Of a stretch of 64,000 bases of DNA, positions 38,857 through 50,771 are shown piece by piece. The notes beneath the pieces were generated by a model. It was not told the origin of the DNA and made no database searches. It saw only the letters and a program-made list of their open reading frames with translations. Numbering within the stretch: position 1 is the stretch's first letter; each line of letters opens with the position of its first letter. The translations under genes and the position numbers were made by a program. The DNA comes from Motacilla alba alba (lineage: Eukaryota; Chordata; Aves; Passeriformes; Motacillidae), in assembly GCF_015832195.1 (NCBI RefSeq), contig NC_052031.1, positions 8,681,850 through 8,745,849 of the forward strand, given 5' to 3'.

Positions 38857-40536
38857 AATGGATTCATACCTTCTGGGGACAAGAGATAAATGAAGGTAAG
38901 ATAAAACCTTTAGATGTTGTCTTCATCAGTGTTGACAGTCTTCCTTGGGGGCTGACAGCTGCTAATGAATTAATTTTAAACATGACACACAAGAAGAACA
39001 AAAATGCTGTTTTTGTTTGGCTTCACTCTTGTAAAAAGAATAAGAATAACAAGCAGCATTGATCATTATGTGAAAGTTAATCTGTACTAATTTGTGATCA
39101 AATAAAAACATGAAATGATTCACAAAGAAATCATCACATTTTACCAACAAATGAATTTAAGTTGGGGCTTTTATTTCAACTTGGACATTCTTCCTGTTCA
39201 TGCAAAAATGTGGTAGCTATAATCAAACCAGAGATACAGCCAGAATTTCAAATTTGGTAAACTAATTGACCAGAACTCAGGTATCTGCTGTATTTCTTTC
39301 ACTGAACAAAGTCTTTTTATTTGGTTCTATTCTCCAGCACTAAGCCTTTGTTTTGATATTGATTAAATTTATCTTAACACTACTTCTTTTATATTGAGAA
39401 TTTTACTTCTGATATAACGAGAACATTTACAAAGTTTTTGCTTTTCAACAGAATTTGAATTCTTTGCTGAAAACACAATGGTCCACATCCATAAGTATTG
39501 GAATTGCCACAGACGTTCTCTCAGAATCATAATTTCAAACAAAAAGTAACTTGGTCTTGTAAATTTGTGCAGTTTGTCCCTGTCAGCTGAGTGTCATTGT
39601 TGCCATGAATCGAAGGTCTGACTGTGGCCCACTGACCACTCTTATTGGTACCATTTGTATGTCTAACTGTACACTGTTCCTCAGCTAAATGAAGGACACA
39701 GGATCACAATATATTCCTGAGAAGAATTGTTTATGGCTTTTGACTGCTCTACCACAATATACTTAATGGGCAGTACTGATTCCAGCCTTGTCTTCAAAAC
39801 CTTTTTCAGAAGACATGGATAATATGCAAATATTTCACACAGTCAAAGGTCTTCTTTATTCTGCGTTTTTTAATGAAATTCAGGAAGAAAAGAATGAGAT
39901 AAAAACTTGAGAAGAATTAATTCTGCTGACAGAAATTGCTCACAATTTACTTAAATATCTTTCTTTTTTCTGCAATGCAGACCGTAAATGCACTCAGCAA
40001 AGGAGAAAAAATGTTTTCAGGTTCCCACCCTTTTCTGAAACAAATCTTGTATGTGGGTAGTTATTCTGTGAACTCCGTTTCAAAAAGGGCCCTTCCTCTT
40101 TCCGATACTCTGCCATTGACAGCATATCCTGCAACAAATTTGATTCACAATGGTGCAATTTAAACAAACAATGTTTCATAGGGATATTTTTATATATATT
40201 TCTGGTTTTTGAAATGCCATTTCTATGTGCAGACACTGACTTTTACAAGTCTATTATTTCCTAACTCTCAGCTCTGATCTACATCCAATGTTCCTGCAAC
40301 TTTTTGCCATCATTGGAAGGGAGTTGCAATTTTTTCTAAGCAAGCACATTTGATGGAAAAAAATTTGTGCTGGACTTGCACATTTGATAGAGATTATTTT
40401 GTGCCCCTTTTTATTGCCAACAGAGATACCAAGTAACAGCAGCCATTATTAGAGAGAATGGAACATAAAATAAACTTTTTATTGCTCTAGAAAGAGTTTG
40501 TGGTTCTTACCTTTCCATAGTGATACATGAGATTTA
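38857..40536. other. Noncoding block, no confirmed gene
   Basis: AT-rich unique sequence. A strong acceptor-like polypyrimidine tract ends at 39980 and is followed by an open frame to 40160. No domain or donor site supports an exon, so it is handled as a finding. Nothing else was identified. Confidence 0.62.
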
Positions 40537-40577
40537 TGCATGCTTTGGCAGCACATACTTTATAAAACATTGATTTT
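40537..40577 (+). pseudogene. Possible truncated U6 snRNA pseudogene
   Basis: The stretch gcatgctttggcagcacata (about 40538-40557) agrees at 17 of 20 positions with the conserved 5' stem-loop region of U6 spliceosomal RNA, and is followed by a loosely similar act/taaaa segment. Only about the first 35 nt would be represented; the catalytic ACAGAGA region is absent. U6 retro-derived fragments are common in vertebrate genomes. A chance match of this length is unlikely but not excluded, and the fragment cannot be functional. Confidence 0.38.
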
Positions 40578-43500
40578 TTTTTCAAACATCAGGCAAGTAT
40601 ATGCCCTTTTGTGCTTATATCCAAGAAAGAATCATATATAGTTTAAAAACTAAGCAGTTAGGCAGCATTTAACTGTTTAAAACAGCAGTTCTATTCTTTT
40701 CAAAACAGCTGTATTCTTGTCAGCTGCAGGAAAATTTACTGCTAGAGAAAAGTGTCTGGCATCACATCTATTGCTGCTAAGCTTCATATAAATGAGATCA
40801 CACTTTCTGATCTCTTCCTAGTGATTGTGCCAGTGCTCAACACTTTGCTCAGAAGTTGTGACAGGACACAGTATGATTTTACAGTCACACAATCCATACT
40901 ATAATCTGTCCCCTCCCAAACAAAAAATCATGAAAATGTAGATTAGTCACAGACACATATGTACTGAGTCAAGGAGAAATATTACTCAAAAACAATGAAG
41001 TAAAGGAAATTTTGGTCAGGAGACACAGAATCTTAGCCCTCCCATTGCATACTTTGGGATTGACCCTTTAGTATTGAATAGATATGATACAGAAAAATTA
41101 CTCCTAATTTCTTGCCTTCAGCATTGAGTTACAACGTTGACTGTGTATTCACTTTGTTTCCTACATTGTGTCGCTCAAAACCTAGAGCATCAAAAATACA
41201 AACTGTCTAAGATCAGTAGAACAACGTCTTTTTTCCCCCATTCTCCTCTTTCACACTCCAAACCTTACACCTTCACCCACTGCTACTCTCACTCCTCACA
41301 ATCTTTCTGCCCTAGGCACTGGGAGTCAGATTTTGGAAAAAAGCTCCCTTTGCTTTTATGTCCAATGTTCCTGGTGTTTAAGAGCCCCAAGGTAATATCT
41401 CCCAAATAAGAAATAATCCTTTTCACAAAGATTGAAAGATACTGTTGTCTAAAAGACAGCAATAATTAAACAGTAATGGGACGACATTAGTGGCAGCAAA
41501 CAGGAAGTGGTTTTGGGCCTTTGCCTTTCCCTTTTGCCTTGCCCTGCCTTTCCATCCTGTACCATGGGACTGTAAGGACCAGTTTAGCTATGAAATCAGG
41601 GAGAGGAACATATGAGGCATAAAGCAAGCTGGTGTTCAGAAGTCTTTTCAAATCAACTCCTGCAGCTGCTCTGCTGAGTTGAGCTTCCATTTAGCTTGTG
41701 ACTGCCACTTCCACAGTTTTGCCAGCTGGGAACAAATTGTTCCACTCTTTGATGCTGGAACTTCAGGTACCACTGAGCATCCTGCATGATCCAGGGCACA
41801 TAGCACAAGAGAAGACACCCCTGTTGGACCCCACTTTACTCCTGCCTCTCTCCCATTACTATTGACTCAATTAATTTTCTAGCTGTAGTGTGCAGGCTCA
41901 GTCTCTGAGTGCTATTCCCTGCATTTTATTTTATCTCTAATCCTGTGCTTTCATTTCATTTTTTAAAGCCTTAATAAAAGGCAGAGGCTTACTTTCCACT
42001 GAAGAGAAACTGGAGGAGGGAAATGTGTCAGGAAATATCTATGTGGCATCAGTCCTTTCTATGTTATAAATAGCACAATCCTTAGTGAAATAAAGCATTT
42101 ACGCCCTCAGAAAGAAATCTGATCACTCGTGGATTAAAAAGGAGACATCTCCTAAACTTGCCAGAAAGTGGCTGGTACAAAAAATAAAAGTTTTGGGGTG
42201 GAGATGGAGGTTCATTCCTAGGTTAGATTCCAAATGCAATGTAAGATCCTGAAAAGTATTTTGCATTTATCTTTCGCAGCTGGGACAGTTGTTCTTGCTG
42301 CCTGTATGAATCTTTAATCTTGAAGACTGTAATTCCCTCTTCCACACAGATCTTGTCTTTAGTTGTTTTTAGCCCAGTGAATTGTGTGTTTAACATTGCA
42401 TTTTTGTGGAACAATGAGATTCACAGTGATCTTATTTAAACTGAGAAAAAAAGTCAGGGGCAATTCTAGTAAAATCAGTGCCAGTATGACAGTAAAAGAC
42501 ACAGATGAAAAAACCTCCTGGGTTTTAATGTTAAAAATGCACCTTCAGTGGTGTTACCATATAAGAAATAAGATAGATGAGTGACACTGAAACACAGAGG
42601 GTCTCATGCATATAAAGGGATTGCAATTTAGATTTTCAGAGTACTTGAAAGGATTTCACATGAGATCATTTCTGCCAGAGAAAGTCAAATTGCCAAAGGC
42701 CAGCGAGACAGTAACTAGTGTTTTGTGCCCAGGGACAAGATAATTGCTGCTAAACTGCTTATTCTTGTCTGATTTTCAAATCTTGTGTGATTTCCTCTGG
42801 TTTATTGCTGGTAAGAGAAAATGTATGAAGACTAGAAAGCAGTTTGGTACAGTTATCAAAATGAATCAATTTTGCTTTAATTGGACGATTTTATTTTGGG
42901 TGAGTGGTCAAAACAAGTTCAAGTCCTTTTGCAATGTCATTTTTGACTTCATCTGTGATCTTGGGCCTTTATGCTGTTGTGTGATAGTAGGTAAAGATGA
43001 TACTGATGTTTTGTGCCTCACCATCACATTATCATCACTCAGACCTAATGGACTTGCAGACCTTTCCCTCAGCAAATGGGGGAATAACTCAATCCTCACT
43101 TCCTAAAGAGGAACAAAACCTCTCACAGGTATTTAGCAAGTGGACTTAATATGTAGGCAAAGATAATGCAAAAACAGGCTATAAAACTCTAACACAGTGT
43201 TATCTAATGCTCTCTATGGCATAAATTTGTGTAAATCTGAGTTAATCCTCCCACGGCCCCATTAAAGTCAAAGAAGAGATACACAACAGACAGAACTTGA
43301 TTCCTCTGGCCTGATCTACACATTTATCTGAGGACTGGATGAGCTGCTCTTCGGAGTCAGTCTTTTATCTGCACTGACTGTGGAAGGGACCTAGGATCTC
43401 TGGCTCACACATTTCAGCATTTAATTTTTAGATACTTAGGATAAAACACATGAGTTTCTTCCATTATCTCTACTTCTGGCATAAAACTGTTGGTTTCATT

Positions 43501-46500
43501 GCTTCACCATCATTCTTTGAATATTTGTCATTTTTACATTGTTATTATAACCTTTTCTTTCCCTAACATATGGAATTCTCCAGTAATGACCTGACTCTAC
43601 AGGGAGACATGCTAGTAAATGCAATTTGCTGCAATATTTCAGTGGAATATTGTCATTATAAAATTCACATTTAACAGCTTTTACTCAATACTTTCACGGC
43701 TAATTTCAGTAGTCAGCAAAGGTTTCCTGGGCTCAAATCAAACCTGAAACACTCTCTTGACCTGTTTGTCATTGGAATCCAAGTTAAATTACAGACCACC
43801 AATTAAAAATCATTTAAGTGCACTGGTTTATTTTGTTTTGTGGGTTTTTTCGGTGTGTTTTTGCACAGTCATCGTCTTAAATACATGTGGTTTTGTAATT
43901 GTAATATGCTGGGAAAGTTCAGAGTGCTCATTGGCCTTTTAGCTCCTACTTCCACCTGTGTACTCATACATTCAGTGTTAATAAATTGGGCTGTGAGTCA
44001 CACCAAATACCTGGCTGGAAGCTTGCACTTGTGTTTTCTTTGAGTTTGCACCATGTCAAATCTTTCCTTCAGTTGCTAAGACCCAATAATAAAATATCAC
44101 AAGAAGTGAAGAACTACCAGGAATTGTCCTCTCAGACTGATTTTCACTCTTTGACTTTATTTCCTCTTCATTTATATTATCCTCTCCTTAAAGCAGAATC
44201 TCAAGATATTTTTGTACCGTGGGTAGCGTGCTAAAGGCCTGCTTTTCATAAGGGACTTTAAATTTAGATTAACAGTAATAAACAATCAAAAATACTTCCC
44301 ATATTTAATAGATTATCCTTGGTTAACCAAGCAATAATTATTTATCTAGTTTTTATCTAGTTTTGAAGACAGAAATAGAAGAGTGCCAATGCACTTGGGA
44401 TGTACAAGACCAGAGTGTAGATGCATCCCACAAATCAGAGAGAGAAGGGTTATGTGTGCTTGCGCAGCATATACTGGATAGATTTTGTTTCTTTCTCTAA
44501 TCAGATATGAGACTGAAACATTCCTGCCTATGCTTCTTTTCATTTGATTGTCAGTACCAACTGGATTCATAAAAATGCAATTTAATCTGTGCCCAGATGA
44601 CTATTTCTGCCTGTTTTTCTTCCTCATTAATGTGAAATAATGCAGTTCTAGGAAAATGGAATGCTATTTTGTTTCAATATTCCAAAGTATGTGAGTCCTA
44701 AAGACCATACACAGAGACTGCATAAACAATGTTTTAAAAAAATAAGACAAATATTGGATAAAACATGTATATATATAATTTTATCACTCAGTAGATAAAG
44801 TCTGGAAAATCAGTTTATTTGACCAATTTCCTTTTAACCCAGTTTACCCTAGATCTTAATAAAGACATTCACACTGCACATGGGCTGACCAATTTCTTAG
44901 TCCCTAGGTGTTTTGTAGTAAAATTCAGTTTTCCATCAGCAAGCTGTTAGAATGTCCACCTGCTCTTCTGTGGTCCTGTAAAAGTTGCTTTAACTGAAGA
45001 CTTTATTCTTCACAACCTCTTTTCCAACTGCTTAGTTTTAACCCTCTATCCTGAACATACTTAATATAGCAGTGTCATATGGGGAATTTTTTCCCTCTGT
45101 CAATATTTAATAAAACTACTTTTCAAAGTATTTTTAGTGCAAAACAAATTATTTGTTCCTATTTTTTCACAGTTTTACCTATGTAATAATTGTTGTTATT
45201 GATACTGCTTTGATTACGTTAGATAATAATGCACTTTTTTCAAAAAGAATTACTGAAGCCTTGCAGGAACCAAATCAACTCAAACTTTGCAAAAGGATGT
45301 AAAGAAGGTATTTTGTACACTAAAGCACAAAAGTGCTTTTGAATGCTGTGGGTGACACAATATCTGTCATAACCATTCTTGGTTATTGAAATTACTTTGT
45401 ACATATCCTGTAGTTGATTTTCTGTAGCATTGCAGTACCTACAAAAAATTCCATGAAGACATAAGTTAAAATGAAAAACCTTTAATCCAAATGAAAGTTG
45501 AAAAACCCCCAAATTTAGAAGTTATAGCAATATTAGGTGTCAATAAATGAAAATAAATCCTCATTAAAGAATAGGACACTAAAGAAAATTTAGATCTTAT
45601 GACCTATAGAAACATGCATAATGCTGATGTACTCTAGGCAGCCAGATTTTTTATCAGTTTGTGTATCTTATCCTGTGAATATACTCCATCCAAAGGCAAA
45701 AGCTGTTTGCAAAACCCTGAAAAGATTTTGCCCCATAATTGTGGCTTCTCTTTCTTCCTTCCAGCTTTGACAATGCCGTTACTTTACTAACTATATACAA
45801 GGAAAACATATACAAAAAATTTACCATCAATGTGGAGTTTTAGAAATGTTTCTTATTTGGAAACCAAATTACTTAAATTTCATTGATAAATATTATTTAA
45901 GAAATCAAAACAGGGAAAATAAGTCTGGTATGAAATCTTCAAAGCATTTCATCCCTCCTTTCCCAGTGAACTATATTCTTCATTAACTCAGATCAGTTCA
46001 GTTTTGTTTGAGCCTGTTAAAATGTGGAAACTGAAATTCTAATCTTAATTGCCTTTCTGTTGCTGCTTTTTAGATAAGGCTGTAATTTATCCTCCCTTTC
46101 TGGAGCTGAATTAAGTGCATTGTGAGAGAGACTGTACTACTTAGTGAAAAAATGTACTGGACCAGACTTAGGGAGTTCCTATTCCCAGCTTTGGCATTAA
46201 AGTGAGTGAAAAACCTAAAGATTTTTTAACTCTTAAATTAAAATTTCTTTTTTACCTGTCAATTTTAGTTTTGTCATTTTGATTTGCATAAATCATTTGT
46301 CACAATCTAAAAACAGAAGCCTAAGGAAACACCTGCATCATAGGCACTCATTGCTCCCGATTAAGTTACTGTTTCCTCCAGGGTATTCCAGTTTAGTTGT
46401 TCGTGGTGGATTTTAAGGATGACAGTGGTGTCTGGGCTTCTAGATGATTAATGAAGAAATATTATTGATATTCTCATTCTGCTCAGTTTTTTGACATCTC

Positions 46501-46740
46501 CCTTCCTTTAATAAACCACTTATCCCTGAGAGGAGCTTGTGAGTGGTCAGATCCGCTCAGCTCCGCACACTAACTGTGAAATGGATACACTTTCCTCCAA
46601 CCTGTCAGCACACAGGACTCAAACTTGATTCAGATCTGCCTCATTCTTCAGCAAAGCAGGAGTAGCTCCTTTGAAGTCAGTGAAATTCTTCTGGTCTCAT
46701 GTATGGGAAAATGAGAGAAGAATAAGGCCTTTTGTCTTTT
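40578..46740. other. Long noncoding block, no confirmed gene
   Basis: AT-rich unique sequence without recognised repeats. The longest open frame (42744-43106, plus strand, 120 codons) is cysteine/phenylalanine-rich and matches no family I know. A possible splice-bounded 76-bp segment at 41316-41391 is listed as a finding. A 7-bp hairpin (aaagcac/gtgcttt) lies near 45322-45340. No promoter or RNA gene was recognised. Confidence 0.63.
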
Positions 46741-46880
46741 TCCAGGGCAGCCATGCTGCTTAATAAATCATTATATCAGCAGTTGTTTTTCACTGGGGAA
46801 CAGCACAATAATTGATGCCACTGTCCAGAAATCCACAGAGGCTATTGATCAGGCCAGCTTGTTAGCATTGCCGTAAACCT
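46741..46880. promoter_or_regulatory. Candidate conserved noncoding element
   Basis: The stretch is free of low-complexity sequence and contains clustered motif-like cores: cttaataaatcattat, cacaataattgatgcc, ggctattgatcagg and gttagcattgcc. ATTGAT/ATCAAT cores of the kind used by PBX/HNF6-like and homeodomain factors appear twice in about 60 bp. This resembles vertebrate enhancer-type conserved elements. Evidence is texture and motif clustering only; alignment to other vertebrates is needed to confirm it. Confidence 0.3.
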
Positions 46881-48366
46881 ATGGTACAGGACTGGAACAA
46901 ATAGTATTGGAAGCAATGAGAATATACTCACACAGTCATTTGCAAAGTGTATTTTAAAATGTTTCAAATAGAATTGAATTACCACTTCTGTTTGTTCTGT
47001 TTGTATTTTCTGTGCTGTTCCTGTAAATATATCTCTTTACTCACAGAGGGCACCAAAGCCAAAATTAATATTTCTGCTTACAAAGCAGGAGACCCTGTAA
47101 ACATTTTATTCTGTTTACTCATTGTGAAGATTAACAATTTAGACCTGAATGATCAAGTACATGCTATGCAATTAAAAAAATAAGAGGAACATGTATTATG
47201 AGACTGAGATCCTTTAAAAACAACAGCTAGGGGAAATTCCTGACCTAGGAAGAGCATGGTTTTCTAATTCAGTCATAATTTCCCAGACTTTTCATTAGGA
47301 ATTTATCTGAACTGGTTTGTAATAAAGCTTATAAATAAAATTTAAACAGAGCATGTCAATTCTCTTGAATCCCATCTATCCAGCAGTATATCTTGAAGAC
47401 TAGGGACTATCAAGTTTTTCTTTTACATTTATAAAAATATCCAAATCACTGCTACTATCCTGTGCTATTATAATACTGCTATTTCTAGTGAAATGTAAAG
47501 ATAAGCTAGTTTGTCACTGATCAACAATATTATATGAGAAATTTTGACTATTCAAACAATCCAGTGTGTGCTACATATACACTTAGTAAAACCAGAGAGT
47601 AGGTAGTAAAGCATTTAGTAGCAGTATGTTTAGAAGAGATTTGTGACTTTTTGATGACCTGGTTTCATTGGAAAGACCTGACATGGCAGCAAGAAAAATG
47701 AAATTAAGCAAAAGAGGACTCCTTCAACATTATGGGAAAAGCATATATATTCTTTATGTAGTCCAGCATTTAAACCACTTCCCTTGAAAGGGTGTCCTGT
47801 CTGCCCAACAAGGATGTGAATGTGATTCTCTGTCCCATATATGTGATTCAGGTGTCAACCTTTTGCTACTTTGCAAGAAACTAGAATTTTGATTCATTCT
47901 GCCCCCTCCCAATCTTTTTTTTTTTATTATTTATTGTTTTAAATGTAAGCAGACATGACATTCATATTTTTTCAAATAAAATTTAACATTAAATTCTCAG
48001 CTAACAATAGAAAATGAAGAAGAAAATAACTACCAATACATGAAATCTATGATCAGGAAATCACTGTTTTTACTTGTGCAATAGAGCAGGGGCTTATCGG
48101 TATGGAGGAAAAGAATGCTCATTGGTCAAACATTATCGTTGAGCATCCTGGACAAGAGATCTATCCATTTTTTGAAAATTGTTGTTCTGAAACACAAGCC
48201 AGAAGATAGCTCTTGCTTGATCCTGTCTCCTTATTATGGAGCTGTCTGTGACAAATTATGAAGCAACACCTGCTCTGATAACTTGCTGTCCTCCCACTTC
48301 CTTCCTCCACTTGGCTGTTTGCTCACCTGTTACTTGGTGTCGAGCTCCCCATTTAGAGATCTCAGA
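46881..48366. other. Noncoding block, no gene seen
   Basis: AT-rich unique sequence. T-rich and AT runs occur near 47917-47940. The open frame at 46947-47183 has no recognisable feature. No repeat family or RNA gene was recognised. Confidence 0.66.
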
Positions 48367-48432
48367 GACTACAGTTTATTTTTGTTAATTTTAATGGAAG
48401 ACTATGGTTTATTTTTGTTGCTTTTAATGGGA
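48367..48432. repeat. 33-bp tandem duplication
   Basis: Unit 1 (48367-48399) and unit 2 (48400-48432) share gacta followed by gtttatttttgtt and ttttaatgg, with a handful of differences. Two copies in direct tandem. The period equals that of the duplication at 17455-17520, but the sequences are unrelated, so the shared length is probably coincidence. Confidence 0.9.
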
Positions 48433-50671
48433 TTCTTAATAGGAGACTTTTAAACAGGATTTCCGAGGACTATTGCAAGAAATACAATATATGTATTTCT
48501 TCTGCAGCAGAAATAAGTGTTATAATTAAGGGTAAAATGACAGAAAACCTAGTCAAAGAATTCATTTAGTAAAAAATGAAGGAATGAATTGTAATCATAA
48601 CTCCAGTTTTCCCAATGTTTTGATACACAGCACACCTCCAAGCAAGAAAGACAATGGAAATAATAACTATTACTGGCAAAAAGGTTTTTTGGGTGCTACA
48701 AGAAAAAAAGCATTTATATTCACTCTCTCTGTGAAATCACTGCCTGGACCAGTGTGTTGTATGAACAAATAGTTCTCTGTATCCTCACTGAGTTTTAGTG
48801 CACTCTGATAGTTCATGTTCCTGATTGTAATGGAGCTGAGTGGCTTTTTGCAGCTGTTTGCTCAGCAGACCCCAAAGCTCTCCTCCCAGAGTCATTACTA
48901 ATTCAAACAAGCCACACTCAAAACCAATTACATGTCTGCACCTTGGAACAACACAGACCTAATTGTAGACCTACGTGCCTTCTAGGCTGAGGGAAGGAAA
49001 AATCTAAAACCTGTCAATATGGACTATCCCTGCTCCATATGAAACCCTGGGCTGTTTTTACTGTGTATCCCAGAGGTTGCACCAAGTGGATACAGAATTC
49101 TTAATGGGAGAAAGAAGTGGAGCAGGTGATTTGGAATTGCATGTGTTTGGAGCTGCCTCCAGCTGCACTGGGAAAGTGGTCTGTGTGGGCTCCCTGGAGA
49201 TGCTGAACACACAAAAATACTCGGTCTTCTTATGGATCAACAATGAGACTCGTCACAAAATAATTAATGGCCAAGGCCTCCATTTCTGACAGCTCACATT
49301 AAAATTGCAGGCAGCTGGCACAGCTGGCATGTCTGGGCAGGGGGGATAAAATGGATATGGCCTGCCAGAAGATTGGGTAAAGGATATAGCACTGGAACAG
49401 TGTTTGCGCAATAAAGATATTGAAAAAATACAGTTGCAAACCAAACCCAGTAATAAATCGAACTCTAAAGATGGTTTTGTGGAAAATTCCATGGATGAGT
49501 GAACTGCAGAAAATTAAAGAATAAGAGTACACTGATTAGCAACGCTGTGTGATATATGAATTAGTAATCTTTGCAACTAACTTATGTGACCTTTGACTTC
49601 TGTTATGTAGAAAAAATGAAATGTGTGATCACATTGTTTGTTGTTCTTTTTTACATACTAAAAAGAATGAAAATATAATGGTATAGTCAGAATGGAATGA
49701 CTTGCTTGTCCACTAGTACACAGGTGACCATCACAGTCAGTGACCACAGTTTTTAAGGTTTATACACTTACTTTCCTTTTGGTAGAATTTCTGAGGAACA
49801 TACATTGTTGCAAGCCAGAAGGTCTCTGAATTTGGGCTCTTTGGAAGACAGAATTTTATTAATTTCACTTTTCTTCTGTCTCTGGTCTGGTTTTTCACTT
49901 TATCACAAACTCTGTGATAGCATTTTATCTCTTCAATTTTTTTTTTACCTGAAATTCATTTTGTCCCAGTTACTGATAGTGTTTGGTGAAACTTTACAGA
50001 AAGATTTCAGGGTATTCCAAGAATGTTTTTATTGGCCTAAAAGTGTGCTATTGCTATACCCCTACTGGCCATAAAAAAAAAAAATCTGTGCAACTCTCCT
50101 GAGGTTTTCCATACTGGATTTTTACCTAGCTCACTGTAAATGAGACAGTTTTGAGGGCAATACAGAGGTAATGCTTTCAAAAAGGATATGTGCTGTTTGT
50201 AGGATCCCAGGAGTCACACACAAAACACAACACCTGTGCATGGACAGGAGTGACCAAAGTGCAGACTGGGATAACTACAGAAGGTGGTAGTTAGAGCACT
50301 TGCCTCCATAGCAAGCCGCAAACATAAGTTTGCAAATGACCAAAGGATGAACTCTCTTCAGAAATGCAGAGAAATATTTCACCATCATTTGCTGCTGGTT
50401 TGGAGAGAAGGCTACCAAGATAGATAAACTTGTCAAGCATGTTAAGTTCCTTTGATCTTGTGCCATGGCATAAATGTACAGCCTAGTGATTAACTCTTTC
50501 TTCTTATTAGTCATTTTATTACCTTTTCTTCCTTTCATATCCTGATTTGTACAGTCTCTCTCAAAATTTATTGAAAGTGAGCTTACTGAAACAGTGCTCA
50601 GTTCCTGAACTATTCAAAGATTAAGATTCTAAATTTGGACTTGAGGAAAATCCCTGGGGAAGGGACATTTT
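48433..50671. other. Noncoding block, no gene seen
   Basis: Mixed AT-rich sequence with a somewhat GC-richer part at about 49050-49400. There several short frames are open on both strands, which argues against any one being coding. No exon, repeat family or RNA gene was recognised. Confidence 0.62.
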
Positions 50672-50771
50672 TCCTAAAACAAAAAAAAACCAAACAAAAA
50701 AACCCCCAAAACCCCAAGAAACAACAACCCCCCCAAAACAAACAAACAAACAAACAAACAAAAAACAAACC
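50672..50771. repeat. C/A-rich simple repeat with (CAAA)n
   Basis: About 100 nt composed almost solely of A and C. It contains C runs of 5 (50703-50707), 4 (50712-50715) and 7 (50728-50734), then six CAAA units at 50739-50762. The minus strand is therefore G/T-only, with G runs that could form a G-quadruplex if the 7-G run supplies two of the four tracts. The GGGG/TTTT texture resembles ciliate-type telomeric repeats only superficially; it is irregular and internal. Confidence 0.9.

Noticed and set aside
42744..43106. 120-codon plus-strand open frame
   Set aside because: Composition follows the T-rich DNA (Phe, Cys, Leu); no family, promoter or splice signals.
44453..44482. Second U6-like string (gtgcttgc, gcagca, atatact)
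   Set aside because: Matches require two internal gaps in under 30 nt, so it is likely coincidence.
50672..50771. Telomere-like GGGG/TTTT repeat on the minus strand
   Set aside because: Irregular, internal and not the vertebrate TTAGGG repeat; best described as a simple C/A tract.
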